A stretch of 64,000 nucleotides of DNA from Neisseria mucosa (lineage in GTDB: Bacteria > Pseudomonadota > Gammaproteobacteria > Burkholderiales > Neisseriaceae). A program made the position numbers and the translations under genes. Shown here in pieces: positions 25,484 to 34,818 of this stretch; the first letter of the stretch is position 1, and each line of letters starts with the position of its first letter. The notes below the pieces were generated by a model, which saw only the letters and a program-made list of their open reading frames with translations, was not told the DNA's origin and did no database searches. The stretch lies in contig CP028150.1 of the NCBI GenBank assembly GCA_003028315.1, forward strand, positions 1,364,001 to 1,428,000. The letters run 5' to 3'.

Positions 25484-25595
25484 TTTGTGTCTCCGGATGG
25501 TCGTTGGTTTTCAGACGACCTGTTGTGTGTTATCTCTTTTGTTTGGTAGGCGTTCCGTCTGGAGTGTTTCATTCGGAACGCCGCACCGTATTGCG

Positions 25596-28424
25596 TTACA
25601 GCGTCATTGCGTCTTCAACCAGTTGTTTCAGCTGGGCGACGTGTTTGCTCATATAGCCGACGGCTGGCGATGCGCTGCTCGGACGACCGGCATAAGACAG
25701 TTTTTGGCTTTCGCCGATAACGTCTTCCAAGCGGTGGCGGATTTGGTAGAACGCACCTTGGTTTTTCGGCTCTTCTTGTGCCCAAACCACGGATTTCGCG
25801 TTCGGATATTTCGCCAACTCTGCACGCACCTCGTCGTATGGGAACGGATAAAGCTGCTCGACGCGGACGATGGCGACATCGTTTTCCAGTTTGCGCTCGG
25901 CACGGCCTGCTTCCAAATCGTAGTAAACCTGTCCGGCACACAGAATCACGCGTTTCACGCTTTCATTGTTGCCACGCTCGGCGGTATCGCCGATGACGGG
26001 ACGGAAGCGCGAACCTTCGGTAAAGTTTTCCAGCGGACTCATCGCGCCTTTGAAGCGCAACAGGCGTTTGGACATGAAAATCACCAGCGGTTTGCGGTAC
26101 GAACCCAAGACTTGGCGTTGCAGCAGGTGGAACATTTGCGACGCTTCGGACGGCATGATGATTTGCATATTGTGTTCGGAACACAATTGCAACCAGCGTT
26201 CTACGCGGCCGGATGAGTGTTCCGGGCCCTGACCGTCGTAACCGTGCGGCAGGATGGTGGTCAGACCGCAGAGACGGCCCCATTTGGTTTCGCCGGACGA
26301 CAGGAATTGGTCGATGGTCACTTGCGCGCCGTTGGCAAAGTCGCCGAACTGCGCTTCCCAAATGGTCAGTTTGTCGGGCGCGGAGCAGGCAAAACCGTAT
26401 TCGAACGCCATGACCGCTTCTTCATTCAAGATGGAGTCAATGACGAGGAATTCGCCTGCGCCTTCGCCCATATTGCGCAGCGGTACATAAGTGCCGTCAT
26501 CCCATTTTTCGCGTTTTTGGTCGTGCAATACGGCATGGCGGTGTGAGAACGTACCGCGTCCGGAGTCTTCGCCGGAAATGCGCACGCCGTGGCCTTTGGT
26601 GACCAGGCTGGCGTATGCGAGGGTTTCCGCCATACCCCAGTCAATCGGCTGACTGCCCGCAGCCATGCCTTTGCGCGCTTCGAGCACGCGTTTGGCAGTC
26701 GGATGCAGTGCAAAGCCTTCGGGAACGGCGGTAAATTTCTCGGCAAGACGCTCGATGTCGGCAGCGGGCAGGCCGGTTTCCACATCTTCGCGCCAGTCTT
26801 TACCTTGGTATTTGCTCCAGTCGATTTGCGTACGTTGGAAGTTGCTCAACGTCGTTTGCTCGACATGTTCGCCTTTGTCCAAAGCATCGCGGTAGGCTTG
26901 GATATAGCCGTCGGCTTCTGCCTGCGTTACCACGCCTTCTGCAATCAGTTGCTCAGTGTACAAAGCACGCGCACCGGGGTGTTGCGATACTTTTTTGTAC
27001 ATCATCGGCTGGGTCAGGGTCGGATCGTCGCCCTCGTTGTGGCCCCATTTGCGGTAGCAGACGACATCGATCACGATGTCTTTGTTGAATTTCTTACGGT
27101 AGTCCAAAGCGGCTTGGATGGCGAAGCAAACGCGTTCCGGATCGTCGCCGTTGACATGGATGACCGGAGCGGAAACCATTTTCGCCACGTCGGTACAATG
27201 CACGGTCGAACGGGTGTCGCGGGTATCGGAGGTGGTAAAGCCGATTTGGTTGTTGATGACGATGTGGACCGTACCGCCGGTGGTGTAGCCGCGCGTTTTG
27301 GACAGGTTGAACGTTGCTTGGTTGACACCCAGTCCGACAAATGCAGAGTCGCCGTGAATCAATACGGGCAATACTTTGTCGCGGCCGTTTTCGCCCAGGC
27401 GTTTTTGTTTGGCGCGTGCAGAACCTTCAACGACAGGATTCACGATTTCCAAATGCGACGGATTGAACGCCAAAGAAACGTGCATCGGACCGTTCGGCGT
27501 AGCGATGTCGGAGCTGAAACCCATGTGGTATTTTACGTCGCCGCTGGGCAGCTTGATTTCGGCACGGCCTTCAAATTCGGCAAACAAATCGCCCGGTTTC
27601 TTGCCCAAAATGTTGACCAAGACATTCAGACGACCTCGGTGTGCCATACCGATGATGACTTCTTCGACGCCGTCTTTACCTGCGTTTTGAATCAGGTAAT
27701 TCAGACCGGCAATCACGCTCTCGCCGCCTTCTACGCCGAAGCGTTTCTGACCGACATATTTGGTATGCAGGTAACGCTCCAAAGTCTCGGCAGCGGTCAT
27801 TTCTTTCAGGATGCGGCGTTTCTGTTCGGCGCTGTAACTCGGGGTGGACAGCACATCCTCAAAATAATTGCGCAACCAGCGGCGTTCTTCTGTATTGGGA
27901 ATGTAGATGTATTCCAATGCGAGGTGACCGCAGTAGGTTTGTTTGAGGTTGCTGATGATTTGGGACAGAGGCAGCTTGCTTTGGCCGGAAAAATCGCCCT
28001 CGCCCATATTGAACTGAACCGCCATATCGGCATCATTCAGTCCGTGGAATTTGGGATCGAGGGCTTCAATGTTGCGTGGCGGGATACGTTTGAGCGGGTC
28101 AAGCTGGGCAGCACCCACACCTTGAATACGGTAAGCAGAAATCAACCGCAATACACCGACCTGTTTCTTCATCATGGCTTCATCCATACCGCCGGCAATA
28201 GCCGCTGTCGATTTGGTTTTTGCCAAATTAGCGAAGGATTCACGGATCGGAGCATGGGCGATATCAACATCCGCCGCACCAGGCTGCTTGCTTAAGTCGG
28301 TGAAATACTGCTTCCATTTTTCATCGACCGAATTGGGGTTTTCCAGGAAATTCTCATACAACTCCTCGATGTAGGGAGCATTTGAACCGAACAGATAAGA
28401 AAAATTGAGTTTTTCATCCATCAT
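25596..28424 (-). CDS. sucA: 2-oxoglutarate dehydrogenase E1
   Basis: 942 residues, thiamine-diphosphate-dependent decarboxylase of 2-oxoglutarate. Starts MMDEKLNFSYLFGSNAPYIE; the frame is open to 28490 but the extension has no ribosome site. Visible family segments: GMAHRGRLNVLVNILGK, the ThDP-binding HGDSAFVGLGVNQATFNLS and the pyrimidine-pocket region SGEDSGRGTFSHRHAVLHD. C-terminal part includes LPHGYDGQGPEHSSGRVERW. It opens the OGDH genes, after gltA. Confidence 0.96.
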   Translation of the reverse strand: MMDEKLNFSYLFGSNAPYIEELYENFLENPNSVDEKWKQYFTDLSKQPGAADVDIAHAPIRESFANLAKTKSTAAIAGGMDEAMMKKQVGVLRLISAYRIQGVGAAQLDPLKRIPPRNIEALDPKFHGLNDADMAVQFNMGEGDFSGQSKLPLSQIISNLKQTYCGHLALEYIYIPNTEERRWLRNYFEDVLSTPSYSAEQKRRILKEMTAAETLERYLHTKYVGQKRFGVEGGESVIAGLNYLIQNAGKDGVEEVIIGMAHRGRLNVLVNILGKKPGDLFAEFEGRAEIKLPSGDVKYHMGFSSDIATPNGPMHVSLAFNPSHLEIVNPVVEGSARAKQKRLGENGRDKVLPVLIHGDSAFVGLGVNQATFNLSKTRGYTTGGTVHIVINNQIGFTTSDTRDTRSTVHCTDVAKMVSAPVIHVNGDDPERVCFAIQAALDYRKKFNKDIVIDVVCYRKWGHNEGDDPTLTQPMMYKKVSQHPGARALYTEQLIAEGVVTQAEADGYIQAYRDALDKGEHVEQTTLSNFQRTQIDWSKYQGKDWREDVETGLPAADIERLAEKFTAVPEGFALHPTAKRVLEARKGMAAGSQPIDWGMAETLAYASLVTKGHGVRISGEDSGRGTFSHRHAVLHDQKREKWDDGTYVPLRNMGEGAGEFLVIDSILNEEAVMAFEYGFACSAPDKLTIWEAQFGDFANGAQVTIDQFLSSGETKWGRLCGLTTILPHGYDGQGPEHSSGRVERWLQLCSEHNMQIIMPSEASQMFHLLQRQVLGSYRKPLVIFMSKRLLRFKGAMSPLENFTEGSRFRPVIGDTAERGNNESVKRVILCAGQVYYDLEAGRAERKLENDVAIVRVEQLYPFPYDEVRAELAKYPNAKSVVWAQEEPKNQGAFYQIRHRLEDVIGESQKLSYAGRPSSASPAVGYMSKHVAQLKQLVEDAMTL

Positions 28425-28631
28425 GACGCGAGCTCTTTTCTTTAAAATATAAACAAAGGGTAGAATTCCATGTGTTTCAACGGAATCCATGCCGTTTGAA
28501 ATGACACTTCATTCTACCCTATTTCCAGCCAAATTACTTGTATCTGTTTCGTTTGCTGCAGACAAACTTATTTAAAAAAACTATTCGGCTTTCTCAAATG
28601 AAGTTCCGACAACATATTAATATACTGATTT

Positions 28632-29915
28632 TCAGCGTTTATCCGCCGGTACATAATCACGACGTACGGCACCGGTATAAAGTTGGCGCGGACGGCCGAT
28701 TTTCAGCGAAGGATCGCCAATCATTTCATGCCAGTGCGAAATCCAGCCCACGCTGCGTGACAGGGCAAAGATGACGGTAAACATTTCGGTCGGAATGCCC
28801 AGCGCGGACAGGACGATACCGGAGTAGAAGTCGACGTTGGGGTACAGTTTGCGCTCCACGAAGAACGGGTCTTTCAGGGCAATTTGTTCCAATTCCATTG
28901 CCAGCTTGAATTTCGGACTGTCTTCCAAGCCCAATTCTTTCAGCACTTCATAACAGGTCTCGCGCATGATGCTGGCGCGCGGATCCATATTGCGGTACAC
29001 GCGGTGTCCGAAGCCCATCAGGCGGTATTTACGCTGTTTCACGCCTTCCATATATTCGGCAACACGGGATACATCGCCGATTTCGTCCAACATTTTCAAG
29101 ACGGCTTCGTTCGCGCCGCCGTGGGATGCACCCCACAGACAGGCAATACCGGCAGCGATACAGGCAAACGGGTTCGCACCTGAAGAACCTGCCAGACGGA
29201 CGGTCGAAGTCGATGCGTTTTGCTCGTGGTCGGCATGAAGGATAAAGATGCGGTCAAGCGCGCGTGCCAATACGGGATTGGGTTTGTAGTCTTCACATGG
29301 TGTGGCAAACATCATGTGCATGAAATTTTCGGAATAAGAGAGGTTGTTTCTCGGATAATTGAACGGCAGACCGTTGGAATAGCGGTAGCACATCGCCGCA
29401 ATCGTCGGAATTTTGGAAATCAGACGGTAAATTGCGATTTTGCGGTGTTCGGGGTTCGTAATGTCCAGACTGTCTTGATAGAACGCAGACAATGCACCAA
29501 CCACGCCGACCATCATCGCCATCGGATGCGCATCGCGACGGAAGCCGCGGAAGAACCAAGTCAGCTGTTCATGCACCATCGTATGACGGCGGACGGTATT
29601 GTCAAATTCTGCCTTTTGCTCAGGCGTCGGCAGTTCGCCGTAAATCAGCAGGTAGCAGACTTCCAAATAATCGGATTTTTCGGCGAGTTGTTCGATGGGA
29701 TAACCACGGTAATACAGCAGACCTTTGTCGCCGTCGATATAAGTGATTTTGGATTCGCAGCTTGCTGTTGAAACGAACCCGGGGTCGAATGAGAATAAGC
29801 CTGTGTTTTTCGTCAGTGCGCGGATATCGACCACGTCATGACCGATGCTCGCTTCCAATACGGGCAGTTCTAAATCCTCTTGATTGGGTACGTTGAGTTT
29901 AATTGATTTGGACAT
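28632..29915 (-). CDS. gltA: Citrate synthase (type II)
   Basis: 427 residues, the hexameric Gram-negative type with the N-terminal beta region (MSKSIKLNVPNQEDLELPVL). Catalytic residues are in HADHEQNAST (His), MGFGHRVYRNMDPRA (His) and NVDFYSGIVL (Asp). Condenses oxaloacetate with acetyl-CoA. Lies between sdhE and sucA, as in other neisserial genomes. In meningococcus gltA and sdhC are targets of the sibling NmsR small RNAs; the same may apply here but is not visible in the sequence. Confidence 0.97.
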   Translation of the reverse strand: MSKSIKLNVPNQEDLELPVLEASIGHDVVDIRALTKNTGLFSFDPGFVSTASCESKITYIDGDKGLLYYRGYPIEQLAEKSDYLEVCYLLIYGELPTPEQKAEFDNTVRRHTMVHEQLTWFFRGFRRDAHPMAMMVGVVGALSAFYQDSLDITNPEHRKIAIYRLISKIPTIAAMCYRYSNGLPFNYPRNNLSYSENFMHMMFATPCEDYKPNPVLARALDRIFILHADHEQNASTSTVRLAGSSGANPFACIAAGIACLWGASHGGANEAVLKMLDEIGDVSRVAEYMEGVKQRKYRLMGFGHRVYRNMDPRASIMRETCYEVLKELGLEDSPKFKLAMELEQIALKDPFFVERKLYPNVDFYSGIVLSALGIPTEMFTVIFALSRSVGWISHWHEMIGDPSLKIGRPRQLYTGAVRRDYVPADKR

Positions 29916-30032
29916 ATTTATCGCTCCTTTGTAGGTTGGGGCTTTCGTTGCTGCCTATGCAGCACGGTCTTTATTTTCAGACGACCTCCGTATCCTAGAA
30001 ATCCGCCGAAAGGCAGGCGGATTTCCAATACG

Positions 30033-30281
30033 TCAAGCTCGTCTGATTTTTTCAAGCATGGGGATAAGGTGTTCCTTGTCTGTCGCCGAATGTCCGTTGA
30101 TCAGGGCAAGAAGCTCCTGATCTTGAAACTCAAGGATTTCGGAAAACTCGGACAGCTCTTTATCGCTCAAATGCTCGAATTCTTTTTCCATAAACCTGCC
30201 GAAAATCAAATCTAACTCCAATAATCCCCGGCGGGTTTGAAAACGGATTTTCCGTTTGGCAATATCGTCAAAAACCATCAT
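30033..30281 (-). CDS. sdhE: SdhE, FAD assembly factor of succinate dehydrogenase
   Basis: 82 residues of the YgfY/DUF339 family. Contains the signature RRGLLELDLIFGRFM (the RGxxE motif needed for flavinylation of SdhA) and the DKELSEFSEILEFQDQELL segment. Three bases separate its start from the end of sdhB, so it is part of the sdhCDAB unit. MM at the start leaves two possible initiation codons (30281 or 30278). Confidence 0.93.
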   Translation of the reverse strand: MMVFDDIAKRKIRFQTRRGLLELDLIFGRFMEKEFEHLSDKELSEFSEILEFQDQELLALINGHSATDKEHLIPMLEKIRRA

Positions 30282-30284
30282 TTC

Positions 30285-30992
30285 TTAAACGGCTCGTTTC
30301 AACATAATTTCTTTAATCTTACCGATGGCACGGGTCGGATTCAAGTGTTTAGGGCATACGTCCACGCAGTTCATGATGGTATGGCAGCGGAACAGGCGAT
30401 ACGGGTCGTTCAAATTATCCAAACGCTCGTTGGTGATGGTATCGCGGCTGTCGGCAATGAAGCGGTAGGCATTCAGCAAACCGGACGGACCGACGAATTT
30501 GTCGGGATTCCACCAGAACGACGGGCAGGCAGTCGAGCAGCAGGCGCACAAAATACATTCGTACAAGCCGTCCAGCTCTTTACGCTCTTCCTGAGTTTGC
30601 AGACGCTCTTTGTCGGCATCGATCGGATTGTCGTTGACGACATAAGGTTTGATGGAGTGGTATTGTTTGAAGAACTGGGTCATGTCCACAATCAGGTCGC
30701 GGATGACAGGCAGACCGGGCAGCGGGCGGATTTTGACAGGTTGTTTCAAACCTCGTAAGTCAGTCAAACATGCCAAGCCGTTTTTGCCGTTGATGTTCAT
30801 ACCGTCAGAACCGCAAATACCTTCGCGGCAGGAACGGCGGAAAGACAGGGTGTCGTCTTGCGCTTTCAGGCGCACCAGCGCGTCCAAAAGTTTGACGTCG
30901 GTAGGTTCCAGTTCCAACTCGTAACGTTGCATATATGGTTTGGCATCAACATCCGGATTGTAACGGTAAATTTCAAAACTCATTTTTTCCAT
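30285..30992 (-). CDS. sdhB: Succinate dehydrogenase iron-sulfur subunit
   Basis: 235 residues from ATG 30992 (AGGAACACTTCTC before it); a second in-frame ATG at 30983 is also possible. [2Fe-2S] Cys ligands are in CREGICGSDGMNINGKNGLAC. The [4Fe-4S] and [3Fe-4S] ligands are in CILCACCSTACPSFWW and CHTIMNCVDVCPKHLNP. Passes electrons from SdhA to quinone. Length is normal. Confidence 0.96.
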   Translation of the reverse strand: MEKMSFEIYRYNPDVDAKPYMQRYELELEPTDVKLLDALVRLKAQDDTLSFRRSCREGICGSDGMNINGKNGLACLTDLRGLKQPVKIRPLPGLPVIRDLIVDMTQFFKQYHSIKPYVVNDNPIDADKERLQTQEERKELDGLYECILCACCSTACPSFWWNPDKFVGPSGLLNAYRFIADSRDTITNERLDNLNDPYRLFRCHTIMNCVDVCPKHLNPTRAIGKIKEIMLKRAV

Positions 30993-31073
30993 GAGAAGTG
31001 TTCCTTTTCTCATAAACCGCCTGATGGTTTTATGTTATGGGTTCAGGCTGTTCAGTGTGGTGGTGTATTTGAT

Positions 31074-31113
31074 TTTCAGACGACCCCTTGTGATACAGAG
31101 GTCGTCTGAAAAC
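31074..31113. repeat. Outward-facing DUS pair between sdhA and sdhB
   Basis: TTTTCAGACGACC (about 31074-31086) and AGGTCGTCTGAAAA (about 31100-31113) flank 13 bases in an inverted arrangement. It can form a hairpin, but no terminating T-run follows on the minus strand, and the genes on both sides belong to one complex. Confidence 0.6.
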
Positions 31114-31116
31114 GCA

Positions 31117-32880
31117 TCAGTAAACGCGCTTGGCCGGTTTGATGTATTCCACGCTCAAAGGCTGGGTGTGCACCGGTTTGTAGGACAAGGTATTGGTATC
31201 TGAATGATACAGCGTGTGTTTCATCCAGTTTTCGTCATCGCGCTCAGGATGGTCGTCTGAAGCGTGCGCGCCGCGTGATTCTTTACGTGCTTCGGCAGAC
31301 ACCAAAGTCGCTTTTGCCACTTCAATCAGATTATCCAATTCCAAAGCTTCGATACGCGCGGTATTCCACACTTTGCTCTTGTCTTTGATTTCAGTACGCT
31401 TCACACGCTCGGCAATCGCCATAATTTCTCGAACGCCTTTGCTGAGAATCTCATCGGTACGGAACACACCGGCGTGCAGTTGGACAGAGCGTTGCAGTTC
31501 ACGGCGCAATGCATCAACGTTTTCGCCGCCGGTTTGGTTATCCAAGCGTTCGATACGTTGACGGGTCAGCTCGCCGGCATCGGCAGGCAGCGGTTTCCAA
31601 TCGCTTTGCTCTTTGATGAATTTAATCATGCTGTCGCCGGCAGCTTTACCGAACACCACCAAGTCCAACAGAGAGTTGGTACCTAAACGGTTCGCACCGT
31701 GCACAGAAGCACAAGCGCACTCGCCCGCTGCGTACAGACCTTTCACCGGCACTTCATATTCGTCGCCTTGCGGAACAACGACTTCGCCGTGGTAGTTGGT
31801 CGGAATACCGCCCATCATGTAGTGGGTAGTCGGCACAACGGGAATCGGATCTTTAATCGGGTCGATACCGGCAAACTGAATGGAAATCTCGCGGATGCCC
31901 GGCAGTTTTTCCATAATTTTTTCGGCACCGATATGGTCGATTTTCAGCAATACATGGTCTTTGTTTTTGCCACAGCCTCGACCTTCGTAGATTTCCATCG
32001 CCATCGCGCGAGAAACTACGTCGCGCGAAGCCAAGTCTTTTACGGTCGGCGCATAGCGTTCCATAAAGCGTTCGCCGTCAGCATTCAACAGAATACCGCC
32101 CTCACCGCGTACGCCTTCGGTAATCAACACACCTGCACCTGCCACGCCGGTCGGGTGGAATTGCCAGAACTCCATATCTTCCAACGGAATGCCTGCACGG
32201 GCGCAAATACCCAAACCGTCGCCGGTGTTCATATAGGCATTGGTAGAAGAAGCATAAATACGACCTCCGCCGCCAGTAGCAAACATCACGGCTTTAGCAT
32301 GGAAAATGTAAACTTCGCCGGTTTCCATTTCCATGGCGGTCACACCGACGACGTCGCCGTTTTCATCACGAATCAAATCTTGCGCCGTCCATTCCACAAA
32401 GAATTGCGTATTGGCACGGACGTTTTGTTGATACAAAGTATGCAGCATTGCATGACCTGTACGGTCGGCAACCGCGCAGGCACGTTCTACCGCGCGTTTA
32501 CCGTGTTCGGCAGTATGGCCGCCGAAAGGGCGTTGATAAATTTTGCCGCTTTCCACGCGGTCAAAAGGCATACCCATGTGTTCCAACTCAATCACCGCTT
32601 CAGGCGCGGCGCGACACATAAACTCAATCGCGTCTTGGTCGCCCAGCCAGTCGGAACCTTTCACGGTATCGTACATGTGCCAGTCCCAACGGTCTTCCTG
32701 CACATTACCCAGCGAAGCGGAAATACCGCCCTGCGCCGCTACAGTATGCGAACGGGTCGGGAACACTTTAGACAAAACGGCACAATTCAGACCGGATTTG
32801 GATAATTGGAGGGCTGCGCGTAAACCTGCACCACCACCGCCGACAATCACGGCATCAAACTTGCGAACAGGAAAACCCAT
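31117..32880 (-). CDS. sdhA: Succinate dehydrogenase flavoprotein subunit
   Basis: 587 residues from ATG 32880, two bases after the sdhD stop; the GTG extension to 32892 overlaps sdhD and is rejected. FAD-binding GGGGAGLRAALQLSKSG; the covalent-FAD His is in FPTRSHTVAAQGG (about 47). GGHTAEHGKRAVERAC and the LITEGVRGEGGILLNADGE substrate loop are present, with the Arg-rich C-terminal cap. Oxidises succinate to fumarate. A DUS pair lies in the 124-base gap to sdhB. Confidence 0.97.
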   Translation of the reverse strand: MGFPVRKFDAVIVGGGGAGLRAALQLSKSGLNCAVLSKVFPTRSHTVAAQGGISASLGNVQEDRWDWHMYDTVKGSDWLGDQDAIEFMCRAAPEAVIELEHMGMPFDRVESGKIYQRPFGGHTAEHGKRAVERACAVADRTGHAMLHTLYQQNVRANTQFFVEWTAQDLIRDENGDVVGVTAMEMETGEVYIFHAKAVMFATGGGGRIYASSTNAYMNTGDGLGICARAGIPLEDMEFWQFHPTGVAGAGVLITEGVRGEGGILLNADGERFMERYAPTVKDLASRDVVSRAMAMEIYEGRGCGKNKDHVLLKIDHIGAEKIMEKLPGIREISIQFAGIDPIKDPIPVVPTTHYMMGGIPTNYHGEVVVPQGDEYEVPVKGLYAAGECACASVHGANRLGTNSLLDLVVFGKAAGDSMIKFIKEQSDWKPLPADAGELTRQRIERLDNQTGGENVDALRRELQRSVQLHAGVFRTDEILSKGVREIMAIAERVKRTEIKDKSKVWNTARIEALELDNLIEVAKATLVSAEARKESRGAHASDDHPERDDENWMKHTLYHSDTNTLSYKPVHTQPLSVEYIKPAKRVY

Positions 32881-32882
32881 AC

Positions 32883-33224
32883 TTACCCCCAAATTACTTT
32901 AATTGAATACACCAAGCAGCCGACCAGCCAAACGATGGTGGCAACCTGCAAAAACAAACGCACGCCGAAGGGTTTGATATAGTCCATCCACAAATCGCGG
33001 ATACCCACCCAAGCGTGCAAAAATACGGCGATAAAGCTAACCTGGGTGAACACTTTCACCCAAACTTGATCGAAAAATGCCTGCCAAGCCGAATATTCTT
33101 TAGGCAAGGTAAACAGAATCACTAAAAGCGCGACGGTATAGATCAACATGATAACCGCAGTCGCACGCTGCATCGCCCAATCGCGCAAACCGTAATGGGC
33201 ACCGGTCAATTTACGCTCTACCAT
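32883..33224 (-). CDS. sdhD: Succinate dehydrogenase membrane anchor SdhD
   Basis: 113 residues with three membrane helices (MQRATAVIMLIYTVALLVIL; VFTQVSFIAVFLHAWVGIRD; FLQVATIVWLVGCLVYSIKV). The heme-ligand-type His lies in FLHAWVGIRDLWMDYIKP. Overlaps the end of sdhC by 7 bases and ends just before sdhA. Confidence 0.93.
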   Translation of the reverse strand: MVERKLTGAHYGLRDWAMQRATAVIMLIYTVALLVILFTLPKEYSAWQAFFDQVWVKVFTQVSFIAVFLHAWVGIRDLWMDYIKPFGVRLFLQVATIVWLVGCLVYSIKVIWG

Positions 33225-33595
33225 AACAACGCTCCCAAAACGACGGTCAACACCAGCGCGGCAGCAAACACCAATTTGGCGGTATTGCGCGCAGTATTCA
33301 GCTCAAGGCCTTTGTGTGCATCCAAAAATAAAAAACGGATACCGGCGAGAAAATGGTGCAGATAAGCCCATAACACGCCGATTAAAATCAACTTGACCAA
33401 AGGATTGGAAACGATGGCACGGTAAGTTTCAAACGCCGACTCGCGGCTCAACGTACCGGACAGGAGATACAGCAAAACGGGAAGCATTATAAATAACCCT
33501 ACCCCGCTGATGCGGTGCAAGATGGAGACAATTCCCGGTATAGGCAACCGTATATTGGGAATCTCCAAAAAGACAGGACGCGGTTTGACGGACAT
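33218..33595 (-). CDS. sdhC: Succinate dehydrogenase cytochrome b556 subunit SdhC
   Basis: 125 residues with three membrane helices; starts MSVKPRPVFLEIPNIRLPIP. The SdhC signature IVSILHRISGVGLFIMLPVL contains the quinone-site Ser/Arg and His, and LHHFLAGIRFLFLDAHKG holds the heme-ligand His. First gene of the sdh-gltA-suc cluster; the promoter must lie in the AT-rich region beyond 33595. Confidence 0.95.
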   Translation of the reverse strand: MSVKPRPVFLEIPNIRLPIPGIVSILHRISGVGLFIMLPVLLYLLSGTLSRESAFETYRAIVSNPLVKLILIGVLWAYLHHFLAGIRFLFLDAHKGLELNTARNTAKLVFAAALVLTVVLGALLW

Positions 33596-34064
33596 AGCCA
33601 GTTCCTCTGTATTTTTTATCAGCTCAAAACCAATAACTCAAATTACATCGAGTTACATAAACTATAATTTACCTGTTTTATCCGATTTTGAACAGTCTAA
33701 TTTATAAACAATCTAATAAATTTTACCAAAAAACATCATAAACTGTACCAATAACAATAAACATCTCTATTAATACTTAAACCAACATTTTTTCCACTAC
33801 CGCTTAATCAGTTTCGCATAATCTCACACCATCAAAATAGTATTAATATCTTGTTTCTTGTGATAAAAATATGAATTAATATCATTTACCAACGCATCCA
33901 CAAGCAAAACAACCATAACCTTATGGGATAAAACGTTGCATTCAAAACAAAATTTCAACAGGCAACTTTTCAGACGACTCTCTTATTTTTCTATTACAAA
34001 ACTGCAATATTTTAGTGAATAAAGATTTGCGTCATACGTCATATCGATGATGTGATTTCTACTA

Positions 34065-34175
34065 ATGCCTTCAAAAAGACAGCGCTGCAACCATAGCGGA
34101 ATGATACGGGCTTCAGACAAACAGCTGATTGACGCTATTCATAAATTAAATAACACAGCTGAAGTGCTGAAGTAG
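34065..34175 (+). CDS. Unrecognised 36-residue ORF beside sodC
   Basis: ATG 34065 to TAG gives MPSKRQRCNHSGMIRASDKQ then LIDAIHKLNNTAEVLK, a basic N-terminus and an amphipathic helix resembling part of a helix-turn-helix. No ribosome site is evident. It may be a fragment of a larger gene carried in with sodC. Confidence 0.25.
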   Translation: MPSKRQRCNHSGMIRASDKQLIDAIHKLNNTAEVLK

Positions 34176-34187
34176 ATCTCATTGCAA

Positions 34188-34232
34188 ATAAAAGTGCGGT
34201 TAAAACGTTCAACATTTTTAACCGCACTTTTT
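34188..34232 (-). terminator. sodC terminator made of Haemophilus uptake sequences
   Basis: AAAGTGCGGTTAAAA at 34191 and TTTTTAACCGCACTTT ending at 34230 form a hairpin just past the sodC stop. Each arm contains the 9-base Haemophilus uptake core AAGTGCGGT (34192-34200 and, inverted, 34221-34229) rather than a neisserial DUS. This matches the published evidence that neisserial sodC came from Haemophilus. Confidence 0.9.
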
Positions 34233-34248
34233 GTTTCTAACAATTAAC

Positions 34249-34818
34249 CTATTTAATCACGCCACACGCCATACGCGCACCGCCACCACCAAGCGGAGCA
34301 GGATGATCGGAATGATTGTCGCCACCAACGTGGATCATAATAGAATGACCACGAACTTCATTAAGGTGTTTGATGCGTGGCGCAAGAACCGGATTGGTGG
34401 CTGTGCCGTCGTGCAATACGGTTAATGCAGGCAAATCGCCTAAGTGGGCATCATCTTGCCATGGGAAACCGTGTTTTTTGGTTTCTTTCGGATCCCAGTG
34501 ACCGCCGGCACCCAAGCCTGCAGTCAGTTTACCGTCTTTTTCCTTCGGCTCACAGCTTGGGTTTTGGTGAATGTGAAAGCCATGCAAGCCGGCTTCTAAT
34601 CCTCTTAAGTTTGGCGTAAAGACCAAACCGTACTTGGATTCGGTAATCGTTACAGTGCCTACATCTTTATTACCATTAACCGGGTCAAGTTGTTGCACTT
34701 TCACTTTAATAGAAGCACCGGCAGGTGTCATGTGGTCATGTTTGTGTTCATGCGCATTGACCACTCCCGCAGCACAGATTGCACTGATACCAACAGCTAC
34801 GAGTGTTTTAAATTTCAT
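34249..34818 (-). CDS. sodC: Periplasmic Cu,Zn superoxide dismutase
   Basis: 189 residues with a signal peptide (MKFKTLVAVGISAICAAGVV, cleaved after VNA) and a His-rich mature N-terminus (HEHKHDHM). Metal ligands are in LHGFHIHQNPSC, GAGGHWDPKETKKHGFP, DDAHLGDLPAL and SIMIHVGGDNHSDHP; the structural disulfide joins the Cys in NPSC with that near the C-terminus (ARMACGVIK). It removes superoxide in the periplasm. AAGGAGATAT stands before the ATG. The gene is more AT-rich than its neighbours and ends in a Haemophilus-type terminator, pointing to horizontal transfer. Confidence 0.96.
   Translation of the reverse strand: MKFKTLVAVGISAICAAGVVNAHEHKHDHMTPAGASIKVKVQQLDPVNGNKDVGTVTITESKYGLVFTPNLRGLEAGLHGFHIHQNPSCEPKEKDGKLTAGLGAGGHWDPKETKKHGFPWQDDAHLGDLPALTVLHDGTATNPVLAPRIKHLNEVRGHSIMIHVGGDNHSDHPAPLGGGGARMACGVIK

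Larger units (their letters stand above)
33596..34248. other. AT-rich intergenic region between sdhC and sodC
   Basis: 650 bases, clearly more AT-rich than the flanking genes. It contains the sdh promoter region (33596-33950, no hexamers I can assign with confidence), a truncated DUS (33967-33977), a 36-codon ORF (34065-34175) and the sodC terminator at 34188-34232. The part from about 33980 may have come in with sodC. Confidence 0.5.

Noticed and set aside
26589..28295. 568-residue + strand frame opposite sucA, and similar long frames opposite sdhA, sucC and pyrC
   Set aside because: They mirror strongly coding genes on the other strand, caused by third-position bias; no starts or motifs of their own.
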